Source: Novosphingobium sp. (lineage in GTDB: Bacteria > Pseudomonadota > Alphaproteobacteria > Sphingomonadales > Sphingomonadaceae). Taken from it: DNA of 64,000 nucleotides. Made by a program: the position numbers and the translations under genes. Under the pieces are notes generated by a model that was not told the DNA's origin, searched no databases, and was given only the letters and a program-made list of their open reading frames with translations. The stretch covers positions 1-64,000 of the forward strand of contig NZ_JAUYRV010000032.1 of assembly GCF_030696665.1 (NCBI RefSeq), given 5' to 3'. This document shows, one piece after another, positions 16,509 to 26,105 of this stretch (within the stretch, counting starts at the first letter, position 1; each line of letters begins with the position of its first letter).

Positions 16509-19508
16509 TTACATCTTGATGCGCACGCCCATGCGGAACACGCGGCCCAGCACATCGTAAAGCGCGCGGTTGGTCTGCGGATAGGCAGGGGTGTTGTTGC
16601 CGGTGGGACCGTTGCCGACCAGCACCGGATCCTTGTTGGTGAGGTTGCGGACAGACAGGAACGCCTGTGTCTTCACGCCTGCCACTTCGAAGTTATAGCT
16701 TGCGTTCATGTCGAAGAAGAACGCGCCGGGGATCGAGTTCAGGTTGACCGTGCGGTTGTCTGCCGTGGAAAGCGGGCAATCGGTTGAGCACACGATGTAG
16801 TTGTTGTTGTAGACGCCGCCCGAAACCCCGCGCGCCACGCCCTGAATGCTGAAGCCGGAATTGAATTCGTAGGCCGCTGTGAAGCGGTAGGTCCAGCTTG
16901 GCAATGCGCCGGTATTCTGGCCCGCCGCGTTGGTATTCAATGTAACGCCGTTATCCGTCGTGAGTTCGATGGCATGGCTGGCCAGTGCGCGCAGCGTGAA
17001 GTTGCCGGGGCCGATCTCGCGGCGGTAGCTGGCTTCAAGGTCAAGCCCGCTGGTTTCGAGGCTGACGAAGTTGGTCGGCTTGATCTCGATGCTCGTCACC
17101 GCAAGGCCCGGCGTGGTTACGCCGCGTCCGCCGGTGGTGGAAATGGCGGTACAGGCCGTGGCGATCTGCTGGAGATAGCACTGGTCGGTCAGGGTCTGTG
17201 CGGTGAGTGAATCGATCGATCCGGTCAGGTCGATTTTGTAGTAATCGACTGACATCGCAAAGCCCGGAATGAACTCTGGCGTAACGACAAAGCCGAAACC
17301 GAGCGTCTTGGCGACTTCCGGCTTGAGATCGGGGTTGCCCACAGTTGATTCGTTGAACTGGTTGGCGGCAATGCTGCCATTAGGCTGCGGCACGTTGACC
17401 GTGTTGGTGCGCCCTGTTCCCGGCGCGAACAGTTCCGAAAGGTTCGGCGCACGGATATCGCGCGATACGGTGCTGCGGAACTTCACATCATCGGTGATCT
17501 GCCAGGTGAGGCCTGCCTTCCACGTCGTGACTGTACCCGACGTGGAATAGTCGGTCACACGGACAGCCCCGTTGAAATCCATGCCCGACATGATCGGGAT
17601 GATGGTTTCGATGTAGCCTTCCTTCACATCATAAGCGCCCACCGTTGGCAGGTAGTTGCCATAGATCCAGGTGCCAGTCGTCACCCCGTTGGCTACACGC
17701 GGGCGGAACAGATCATCGACCGAGCCGGTGACCGATTCCTTGCGATATTCACCGCCGAACGCGAGCGAGACTGGACCGGCCCAGGTATTGAACAGGTCAT
17801 TGGTCGAGAAGTTGAACGCAGCAACTTCCTGCTTCAGCTCCTGTTTGCGCAGTGGTTGCAGGCCATTGTAGAGGACGTAGTCGATGGCCGCCTGCGACGC
17901 ACCGTTGGTGCCAATGCGGTTGAGCGGAACGCAGGCGCTGTCGTTGTTGGTGGCGTTGGTATCCACGTTGATCCGGCAGACGATGGTGCCCGCCGCATAT
18001 CCGCCTACGTTGCCCGCCTGTGCCACCACAGCGTCGGTCGCATTTGCCATGCGCGCAATGTTCCAGGCGTTGGTGAGCAGTTCGCTGGTCTTGGTCTTGC
18101 CCAGTTGGTAGTAGGCGTCCCACTTCCATTCCTTGCCCATGATGCCGAATTCGCCGTTGGCACCTGCGACATAGCGGAACACTTCGCGCGTGTTGTCGCT
18201 GCCCTGCGGCGGCAGGAAGATGTTGCTGGTGCCGATCTGGATGGAGCTGAGGTTGTTGGTCACCATCGCCGCGCGCACCGAATCCGGCAGGAAAGCGTTA
18301 TCGCGCTGGATCGTCACGCCGGTGGTCGGCGTCTGCTGGTAGAAGCTTTCGCCGTTGTACTTGCTATAGGCGAACTGGCCGAACAGTTCGAACGCGGGCG
18401 AAAACTCATAGCTTAGACGGCCAAAGGCGGACGTGCGCTTTTCCGAGGGCAGGAGCGTGGCGCTGCCGCTATGGCCTTCGGTGGTGATATCCAGATCGCC
18501 GCCGACCATCCACTGGCCGCTGGTGGTGCCGAAGTTCAGCTGGTTGACGGTGGCCTTGCCCGTGGCCGGGTTGACCGATCCGAAGTAGGTGCCGCGCAAG
18601 GGGCCGGTGCTGACCAAGCCACCCGGCGTGAATTGTCCGGTGCCGATGCCCGAACCGATCAGGAATTCATTCACGCACAGTGTCGATGCCAGCGTATCTC
18701 GGCACGCCGCAGCGCTGTAGGCCGGGTTGTTGGCAAGGAAATAGCCGCTGTCGTTCCAGTCACGATCGATCGACTGGATGCCCTCCTGCGTGAAGTGTTC
18801 GACCGAGGCGATGATGTGGCCGCGCCCTTCGGCAAACGGCTTGCCCACGGTGCCCGAAAACTTGTGGTTCGGACCATCGCCATAGGTTGTCACGCCATAT
18901 TCGTATTCGGCGGCAAACCCGGTGAATTCCTTGTTGAGAATGAAGTTGACCACGCCCGATACAGCGTCCGAGCCGTAGGCCGACGACGCACCGCCGGTCA
19001 CCACTTCAACGCGCTGGATCAGCGCCTGCGGGAAGGTGTTGACGTCAACCGAGCCGGTCGTGGTCGAGGCGACCGAGCGTTGGCCATCGAACAATACGAG
19101 CGTGCGCGCTGCACCAAGGGCGCGCAAGTTCACGCTGTTGATGCCCGCCGCGCCGTTCGAAAGCGAACCGTTGGTACTGGCCGCCGTGGTCGATCCGCGC
19201 ACGGCGGGCAGGGTGTTGACGAAGTCGGAGATATTGGCCGGTGCCTCGGCCTTCAGTTCCTTGGTGCTGACCACGCTGACCGGCGTTGGCGCATCGTAAC
19301 CGTCGCGCACGATGCGCGATCCGGTGACTGTGATCAGTTCGGCCGCAGCGCCATCGACGGCAGCCTCATCAAGTGCCTGAGGAGCGGCTTCAACCGATTG
19401 GGCGGATGCCATCGCAGGCATTGCCATGCAAGCCAGCGACGCGCTGCAAAGAAGCATTCTCGAATAGGTCAAATTGCCACGACCCGTCCTATGCGAAAAA
19501 TCCTTCAT
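16509..19508 (-). CDS. TonB-dependent outer-membrane receptor
   Basis: 999 aa; plug VVTGGASSAYGSDAVSGVVNFILNKEF, TonB box-like region ELITVTGSRI, C-terminal VLGRVFRMGVRIKM. Confidence 0.95.
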   Translation of the reverse strand: MKDFSHRTGRGNLTYSRMLLCSASLACMAMPAMASAQSVEAAPQALDEAAVDGAAAELITVTGSRIVRDGYDAPTPVSVVSTKELKAEAPANISDFVNTLPAVRGSTTAASTNGSLSNGAAGINSVNLRALGAARTLVLFDGQRSVASTTTGSVDVNTFPQALIQRVEVVTGGASSAYGSDAVSGVVNFILNKEFTGFAAEYEYGVTTYGDGPNHKFSGTVGKPFAEGRGHIIASVEHFTQEGIQSIDRDWNDSGYFLANNPAYSAAACRDTLASTLCVNEFLIGSGIGTGQFTPGGLVSTGPLRGTYFGSVNPATGKATVNQLNFGTTSGQWMVGGDLDITTEGHSGSATLLPSEKRTSAFGRLSYEFSPAFELFGQFAYSKYNGESFYQQTPTTGVTIQRDNAFLPDSVRAAMVTNNLSSIQIGTSNIFLPPQGSDNTREVFRYVAGANGEFGIMGKEWKWDAYYQLGKTKTSELLTNAWNIARMANATDAVVAQAGNVGGYAAGTIVCRINVDTNATNNDSACVPLNRIGTNGASQAAIDYVLYNGLQPLRKQELKQEVAAFNFSTNDLFNTWAGPVSLAFGGEYRKESVTGSVDDLFRPRVANGVTTGTWIYGNYLPTVGAYDVKEGYIETIIPIMSGMDFNGAVRVTDYSTSGTVTTWKAGLTWQITDDVKFRSTVSRDIRAPNLSELFAPGTGRTNTVNVPQPNGSIAANQFNESTVGNPDLKPEVAKTLGFGFVVTPEFIPGFAMSVDYYKIDLTGSIDSLTAQTLTDQCYLQQIATACTAISTTGGRGVTTPGLAVTSIEIKPTNFVSLETSGLDLEASYRREIGPGNFTLRALASHAIELTTDNGVTLNTNAAGQNTGALPSWTYRFTAAYEFNSGFSIQGVARGVSGGVYNNNYIVCSTDCPLSTADNRTVNLNSIPGAFFFDMNASYNFEVAGVKTQAFLSVRNLTNKDPVLVGNGPTGNNTPAYPQTNRALYDVLGRVFRMGVRIKM

Positions 19509-19553
19509 AATTCCCCCTGTTTTAAATAAACCTCCCTTTTAGGTATCCTCATT

Positions 19554-19559
19554 ATTATA
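19554..19559 (-). promoter_or_regulatory. Candidate -10 element (TATAAT) for the TonB-dependent receptor
   Basis: ATTATA on + strand within an AT-rich island; about 45 nt upstream of the ATG; AGGGGG RBS near the start. Confidence 0.45.
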
Positions 19560-19806
19560 TTTATTGTTGATTTGTTCGAAAATTGGTGAAATCTGCTGTC
19601 ACCATCATGGCTATTTAAAAAATTCAGCGATGGCAAAACCCTTTTTGAGAAGGGTGGATTTTGACGTTGACAGTGCGGGCCTTTCGCTGGCCTCATGCGT
19701 TCTTGCAGCAGGTTGATATGCCGTGCCCATCAATTGAATTTCCCAGAGAGGCCGCTGTATTTCGGCGCGCCTTCTTTGAAATCAGAATGTGAATCGAGCT
19801 TTGTTG

Positions 19807-20322
19807 ATGAATTCCCCAACAGTCGATCTCGACGATGTAGATTTGCGAATCCTCAAAGCCCTGTCGGTCGACGGGCGCAGCACCGATGTCGCACTCGGCG
19901 AGCAACTGGGCCTTTCCAGCACCGCCATCGCACGGCGGCGGCGAATCATGGAGGAAAGCGGGATCATCACCGGATACCGGGCGCATCTTTCGATGGAGGC
20001 GCTGGGCTTTTCAGGGGTCGTGATCGTGATGATCGAATTGCGCTCTCAGGCAGAGCAGACTTTGAACGAATTTGAACGCGAAGTGATCAAATGCCCGTCG
20101 ATGTCGTACTGCGGGTTCATTTCAGGCGATACGGACTTCATCCTGATCGTCCACGTCAGTTCGCTGGATGAATACGATACGATCTACCGGAAGGAGCTTT
20201 CGAACCTTCCTCATGTCGCCAAGATCCGCAGCAGCTTCATCCTGAGAGAAGTTGCCCAGCGGTCCAACATCCCGATCATTTTCGAACGCGGACGCGCCGG
20301 AAAGCCCCGGCGCGCGCGTTGA
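19807..20322 (+). CDS. Lrp/AsnC family transcriptional regulator
   Basis: LDDVDLRILKALSVDGRSTDVALGEQLGLSSTAIARRRRIMEESGIITGYRA; RAM-like domain. Confidence 0.93.
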   Translation: MNSPTVDLDDVDLRILKALSVDGRSTDVALGEQLGLSSTAIARRRRIMEESGIITGYRAHLSMEALGFSGVVIVMIELRSQAEQTLNEFEREVIKCPSMSYCGFISGDTDFILIVHVSSLDEYDTIYRKELSNLPHVAKIRSSFILREVAQRSNIPIIFERGRAGKPRRAR

Positions 20323-20344
20323 AGCCAGCGGAGCACACTACGCC

Positions 20345-22834
20345 ATGATCCATTCCCAAGCGCGCAAGACCCGCAGCAGGTTCTGGCTACCTTCCATCAC
20401 CGCGCTTGCGCTGTGCGCCTTGTCGGCAACGCCCGCCGTTGCGCAAGCTGCAAAACCTGCCGCGGCTTCTGCGGCAACCACGCGCATGGATGGCTTCGTG
20501 GCGCTGCTGTGGGACGGGGCAAAGGGCCGCGTGCTGATCGAAGTGCCTGCCTTCGATACCGACATTCTATACTACGTTTCCGCGGCCAGTGGCGGCGGTT
20601 CGGTGGAACTGCCGCTCGATCGCGGAATCATGGACAGTTCGGTGATCCGCTTCCAGCGTGCAGGGCCGCGCGTGCTGGTGGTGAAGGTAAACACCAGCTA
20701 CCGCGCCACGGCGGGCACGGCGCAGACGGCTGACGGCGTGGTCGATTCCTTCCCCACTTCGGTGCTTGCCAGTCTGTCGGTGGAATCATCAGCGGGTGGC
20801 AAGGTGGTGGTCGATGCAACCGCCCTGTTCATGCGCGATGCCGCCGGGGTTGAGGCCATGCTCAAACGCGCCAATCAGGGCACCTACAAGCTTGATACGG
20901 CCCGCAGCGCCTTTCACATGCCTGCAACCAAGGCGTTCCCTGAAAACTCCGAGATCGAGACCATCGTCACGTTCGCAGGCGATGCCCCCGGCGCACTGGT
21001 CCGCAATGTCACGCCCGATGCGCGCAGCCTGACCATGCGCGTTCATCACAGCTTTCTGAAAGCGCCCACCGGCTACGTCCCGCGCCTGGGCGATCCGCGC
21101 ATCGGTGTGAGCGAACTCAAATTTCGGGATTATTCCAAGGACTTCAGCGAACCGACCGAGACCGCATGGGTCACCCGCTGGCGGCTGGAGAAGAAAGACC
21201 CCGGCGCTGCGATGAGCGAGCCGGTGAAGCCGATCACCTTCTATTTCGATCCCGCCATCCCCGCGCCCATCCGCACCGCGATGAAGCAGGGCACGCTGTG
21301 GTGGAACAAGGCGTTCGAGCAGGCCGGCTTCATCAACGCCGTCCGCGCAGAAGATGCCCCGGTCGACATGGACCCGATGGACATTCGCTATGCCTATGTC
21401 CTGTGGATCAACCGCGACGAACGCGGCTTTTCCAGCGGCGGCACCTACCGCGATCCGCGCACCGGCGAGATCATCGGATCGAAAACGCGGATGGATACCC
21501 ACCGCATCCGCACCATCGCCAACTATTGGGACGCCTATAGCGCGGCCTTGCCCGCCGATGGCGGCGGCGTGACCGTGGCCGATCCAGCCCTGCTCATGCC
21601 GGGCACCTTTGCAGCAATGCCTGCGGGCCAGCGCGACATGGTGCTGCTGCGTCAGGCCCTGCTGACCGCGCATGAGCTGGGCCATGCCATCGGCTTCCAG
21701 CACAATTTCTCGTCCAGCCTTGATGATCGCCAATCCGTGATGGAATACCCCACACCGCGCGTGAAAGTGGTGGGTGACCGCATCGATCTGTCCGAATCCT
21801 TCCAGAAGGAGATCGGCGCCTATGATTCCATGATGGTCCGCTATGGCTATTCGGTGTTCGCGCCGAACGCCGAGAAAGCGGGCCTCGACAAGGTCATTGC
21901 CGACATGCGCGGGCAAGGTCTGCACTACGTGCCCGAAAGCGATCCGCGCTGGACGTGGTATGATGATCGCGCAACGCCGACCGAATACCTCAAGGAAACG
22001 CTGGCCGCGCGGGCCATTCTGCTCAAGACTTATGGGCAGGCGGCGCTCACCCCCGGCGAAGCGGTTGGCGCGCTGCGCGATGCACGGCTGTGGATGGTCT
22101 ATCTGCACCACCGCTATGCGATTGAAAGCGGAGCGAAATACATCGGCGGACAGTATCAGAACCATGTGGTGAAGGGCGATACCATCGCGCCCACCGAATT
22201 CATTCCTGCCACACTGCAACGCGAAGTGCTGGGCCTGCTGCTCGATGCGGTCCAGCCATCGGCGCTGGCCATGCCCGAAGCCCTGCTGGCGCAACTCACG
22301 CCTTCGCCGGGATCGAACAAGGAAGACCTGTCGGGCGATCCGGCGTTCGATCAGTTGCAGGCTGCCCGCATCGCCACAGCGCTGGTGCTGGAACCCCTCA
22401 CCGATGGTGCGCGGGCCAGCAGAATGCTTGCGCTTGGCGCGCGCCAGCCAGATCCGCTGACATTTTCAGCGATGATCGACGAAATCATGGCACGCACTTT
22501 CAACGCGCCGCGCGAAACGACACCGGGGGGCCGCGCTTTGCAGGGGGTGGTGCAATCGGTCACGCTTGATGCGCTGATGATGCTCGGCGCAAATCCGGAA
22601 ACTGCGCCAGAGGCGCGCAGTTATGTGCTTGAGACTTTGCGGACCCTTTCGGCAACGCTTGCCAAGCGCCGCAACGCTGACAAACTGGTCGCGGCATGGG
22701 ACAGCCGCGCTTCAGCCGACATCACCGCCTATCTTGAAAATCCAGCCGAACACGCGCCAAAGAAGCTGGGACCGGACTGGGGCGAAGGCCCGCGCTCGCG
22801 CTTCCCCATGCCGCCGGGACCGCCGCTGGGATGA
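20345..22834 (+). CDS. Secreted zinc-dependent metalloprotease (DUF5117/DUF5118 type)
   Basis: TAHELGHAIGFQHNFSSS; Ala-rich signal peptide. Confidence 0.9.
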   Translation: MIHSQARKTRSRFWLPSITALALCALSATPAVAQAAKPAAASAATTRMDGFVALLWDGAKGRVLIEVPAFDTDILYYVSAASGGGSVELPLDRGIMDSSVIRFQRAGPRVLVVKVNTSYRATAGTAQTADGVVDSFPTSVLASLSVESSAGGKVVVDATALFMRDAAGVEAMLKRANQGTYKLDTARSAFHMPATKAFPENSEIETIVTFAGDAPGALVRNVTPDARSLTMRVHHSFLKAPTGYVPRLGDPRIGVSELKFRDYSKDFSEPTETAWVTRWRLEKKDPGAAMSEPVKPITFYFDPAIPAPIRTAMKQGTLWWNKAFEQAGFINAVRAEDAPVDMDPMDIRYAYVLWINRDERGFSSGGTYRDPRTGEIIGSKTRMDTHRIRTIANYWDAYSAALPADGGGVTVADPALLMPGTFAAMPAGQRDMVLLRQALLTAHELGHAIGFQHNFSSSLDDRQSVMEYPTPRVKVVGDRIDLSESFQKEIGAYDSMMVRYGYSVFAPNAEKAGLDKVIADMRGQGLHYVPESDPRWTWYDDRATPTEYLKETLAARAILLKTYGQAALTPGEAVGALRDARLWMVYLHHRYAIESGAKYIGGQYQNHVVKGDTIAPTEFIPATLQREVLGLLLDAVQPSALAMPEALLAQLTPSPGSNKEDLSGDPAFDQLQAARIATALVLEPLTDGARASRMLALGARQPDPLTFSAMIDEIMARTFNAPRETTPGGRALQGVVQSVTLDALMMLGANPETAPEARSYVLETLRTLSATLAKRRNADKLVAAWDSRASADITAYLENPAEHAPKKLGPDWGEGPRSRFPMPPGPPLG

Positions 22835-22868
22835 TGGGAAGCCCGCGTTGCGTTGGACTGCCGGGACA

Positions 22869-25800
22869 TCAGTGGAAATCCCGTGATTTCGGGAGAATTC
22901 TGACGTCGCGTGGATGGCCGTGCCCGCGTGGGCGTTGGGGGTGGTGAATCTCGTCTCCGCGCGAGATGGGGGGCCTGAGATGCTCCTGATCCGTCAACCG
23001 GTCCAGAAGATCGGTGCCGTCCACGATCCTTGCGGCCATCAGGTGGACCACGCCTTCCTTGCTTTTCTGAATCTCGCCATCAATCAGCATCAGGCGTGCG
23101 GCCATGACGGCACGGCGCTGCTTGTCCAGATCGCGTGACCAGAGCAGCGCGTTGACCACGCCGGTCTCGTCCTCGATCGTGATGAACACCGCGTTGCCCT
23201 TGCCCGGACGCTGGCGGGTGAGAACCACGCCTGCGACGCGGACCTTGCGGCCATCGGGCGCGGCATTGGCATCGGCGCAGGCAAGCACGCCTTTGCGGGT
23301 CAGGGCATCACGCAGAAACTGCATGGGATGGCCCTTCAGCGACAGCCGTGTGGTCTGGTAATCGGCCACCACTTCTTCAGGAAGCGGCATCGCAGGAAGG
23401 CGCGCATCGGGTTCCTGCCGAAGTTCGGGGGCATCGGCAAAGGCGAATAGCGGCAACTGGGTGGGCGGCGTGCGGCGGACATCCCACAGGGCATCCCGGC
23501 GTGAGGATGCCAACGCTCCAAAAGCGTCTGCATCGGCCAGCTTGCGCAAAGCCGCAGAGGGCAGCGACGCGCGGCGAGCAAGATCTTCGATGGAGGCGAA
23601 CAGGCCATCCTTGCGGACTTCCACCACGCCATCGGCCCAGCTTTTTCGGAAGCCGTCGATCCGCGAAAAGCCAAGCCGCAGCGCAAACGGACCGCCTGCC
23701 GCCCCTTCCAGCGCACAATCCCAATCGCTGCCGTTCACGTCCACCGCGCGAACTTCGACGCCGTGCTCCTGTGCGTCTCGGACCAGCTGTGCGGGGGCGT
23801 AAAACCCCATCGGCTGGCTGTTGAGCAGTGCGCAGGTGAACGCCGCCGGGTGGTGGCATTTGAGCCATGACGAGACATAGGCCAGCCACGCAAAAGCCTG
23901 TGCGTGACTTTCGGGAAAGCCGTATTCGCCGAACCCCCTGATCTGTTGATAGCAGCGTTCGGCGAATTCACGTTCATAGCCGCGCGCCACCATGCCATCG
24001 ACCAACAGGTCTTCGTAATTGTGTACGGTTCCGTGGTTGCGGAATGTTGCCATTGCGCGCCGCAGGCCATCAGCCTGTGCCGGGGTAAAACTGGCGGCCA
24101 CGATGGCCAGCTTCATCGCCTGTTCCTGAAACAGCGGAACACCCAGCGTCTTGCCCAGCACCTCGCGCAATTCATGCGGATCGTGGGGTGGCGCAGGACT
24201 AGGAAAGATCGCCGTTTCCTCGCCATTGCGCCGCCGCAGATAGGGGTGGACCATGCCGCCCTGAATCGGGCCGGGGCGGACAATCGCCACCTGAATGACC
24301 AGATCGTAAAGGCAATCGGGCTTCATGCGGGGCAGCATGGCAATCTGCGCGCGGCTTTCGACCTGAAAGGTGCCGATGCTGTCACCGCGTTTGAGCATCG
24401 CATAAGTAGCCCTGTCCTCACGCGGGACGGAAGCCAGCGTGAGGTCGTCCACGCCGTGCGTGCGCAGCAGGTCAAAGCTCTTGCGGATCGCGGTGAGCAT
24501 GCCCAGCGCCAGAATATCGACCTTCATCAGCCCCAGCGCGTCGATGTCGTCCTTGTCCCATTCGATGAAGGTCCGGTCGGGCATGGCGGCATTGTGGATC
24601 GGCACCAGTTCATCAAGCCGCGACTCCGTCAGCACGAAACCGCCGACGTGCTGCGAGAGGTGGCGGGGGAAGGTCAGCAATTGATCGACCAGCGCCTTCA
24701 GCCGCGCGATCATGGGGTTGGCAATGTCCAGTCCGGCTTCCTCGACCCGACTTTCGGGCACATCATCGCCCCAGTTGCCCCATATGGTGGAGGCGAGCCG
24801 GGCGGTCACATCCTCAGTCAGCCCCAGCACCTTGCCCACTTCGCGGATGGCACTGCGCGGGCGGTAATGGATCACGGTGGCCGCAATGCCTGCCCGCTCG
24901 CGGCCAAAGCGGGCATAGATATACTGCATGATCTCCTCGCGGCGCTCATGCTCGAAATCCACGTCGATATCGGGCGGCTCGTCCCGCTGTTCGGACAGGA
25001 AGCGCGAGAACAGCAGCTTTTCACGCACCGGGTCTATGGGGGTGATGCCCAGAAAATAGCAGACCAGCGAATTGGCCGCACTGCCCCGGCCCTGGCACAG
25101 GATCGGCGGATCGAGGCTGCGGGCATGGCGCACGATATCGTGCACGGTAAGGAAGTAAGGCGCGTAATTCTTCTGGCAGATCAGGCTGAACTCCTCGTCC
25201 AGCACCGCCTGATAGGCTGGAGGCAAGCCTTCGGGAAACCACGCGGCTCCCCCTTGCCGCACCAGATGTTCCAGCCATTCCTGTGGCTTCCAGCCATCGG
25301 GCACCGGTTCGTGCGGATATTCGTAGTGCAAATCGTCGAGCGTGAAGGCGATGCGTGACAGGATGTCGATGCTCGCCGCCAGAGCTTCTGGATGATGGCG
25401 AAACAGGCGGGCCATTTCGGCAGGACGCTTGAGGTGTCTTTCGGCATTGGCAAGAAGGCGCCGCCCGGCCTCGACAAGGGCCACGCCCTCGCGGATGCAG
25501 GTCAGGACATCGTGCAGAGGGCGCTCATCGGGATGAGCGTAAAGCGCATCGCAGGTGGCAAGCAGCGGTACGCCGCAGGCCGTACCCAGCGCTTGTGCCT
25601 CGGCCAATCGCCGCGCATCGGCACCGCCGCGCTGCATTGTCACCGCCAGCCACACCGCGCCGGGGCGCGCCTCGGCCAGTTGTTCCAGCACGGCCCGATC
25701 ATGGCCCGTGGCGATCAGCAACAGGTCGTCTGGCTGGTCCAGCAGGTCGGCCAGGAAAAGCGTGCAATCGCCTTTCTCCGCCCGCCGATTGCCCAGCGTC

Positions 25801-26105
25801 AGCAGGCGCGTCAGCCGGCTCCAGCCATGAAGCGTGGCAGGGTAGGCCACCACGTCGGGCGTTCCGTCAGCAAAGACCAGCCTTGCCCCCACCGCCAACC
25901 GGAAACCGCCGGCCAGCCCTCCGACCTCCCTCCAGGCCACGTGCGCGCGCACCACCCCGGCCACGGTATTGCGATCAGCCACGCCCAGCCCCGCCATGCC
26001 CAGATGATGTGCCCGCGCGACCATCTGCGCCGGATGGGATGCACCGCGCAGGAAGCTGTAGTTCGTTGCAGAAACCAGTTCGGCAAAAGGCTGGGGCGCG
26101 CTCAT
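22869..26105 (-). CDS. dnaE2: Error-prone DNA polymerase III alpha-like subunit
   Basis: PHP N-terminus FAELVSATNYSFLRGASHP; CQGRGSAANSLVCYFLGITPIDP; PDIDVDFEHERREE; ATGA overlap with imuB. Confidence 0.97.
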   Translation of the reverse strand: MSAPQPFAELVSATNYSFLRGASHPAQMVARAHHLGMAGLGVADRNTVAGVVRAHVAWREVGGLAGGFRLAVGARLVFADGTPDVVAYPATLHGWSRLTRLLTLGNRRAEKGDCTLFLADLLDQPDDLLLIATGHDRAVLEQLAEARPGAVWLAVTMQRGGADARRLAEAQALGTACGVPLLATCDALYAHPDERPLHDVLTCIREGVALVEAGRRLLANAERHLKRPAEMARLFRHHPEALAASIDILSRIAFTLDDLHYEYPHEPVPDGWKPQEWLEHLVRQGGAAWFPEGLPPAYQAVLDEEFSLICQKNYAPYFLTVHDIVRHARSLDPPILCQGRGSAANSLVCYFLGITPIDPVREKLLFSRFLSEQRDEPPDIDVDFEHERREEIMQYIYARFGRERAGIAATVIHYRPRSAIREVGKVLGLTEDVTARLASTIWGNWGDDVPESRVEEAGLDIANPMIARLKALVDQLLTFPRHLSQHVGGFVLTESRLDELVPIHNAAMPDRTFIEWDKDDIDALGLMKVDILALGMLTAIRKSFDLLRTHGVDDLTLASVPREDRATYAMLKRGDSIGTFQVESRAQIAMLPRMKPDCLYDLVIQVAIVRPGPIQGGMVHPYLRRRNGEETAIFPSPAPPHDPHELREVLGKTLGVPLFQEQAMKLAIVAASFTPAQADGLRRAMATFRNHGTVHNYEDLLVDGMVARGYEREFAERCYQQIRGFGEYGFPESHAQAFAWLAYVSSWLKCHHPAAFTCALLNSQPMGFYAPAQLVRDAQEHGVEVRAVDVNGSDWDCALEGAAGGPFALRLGFSRIDGFRKSWADGVVEVRKDGLFASIEDLARRASLPSAALRKLADADAFGALASSRRDALWDVRRTPPTQLPLFAFADAPELRQEPDARLPAMPLPEEVVADYQTTRLSLKGHPMQFLRDALTRKGVLACADANAAPDGRKVRVAGVVLTRQRPGKGNAVFITIEDETGVVNALLWSRDLDKQRRAVMAARLMLIDGEIQKSKEGVVHLMAARIVDGTDLLDRLTDQEHLRPPISRGDEIHHPQRPRGHGHPRDVRILPKSRDFH

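Noticed and set aside
20789-22294. 501-aa minus-strand ORF antisense to the metalloprotease
   Set aside because: Same GC-bias artefact; the sense frame has HELGHAIGFQHN.
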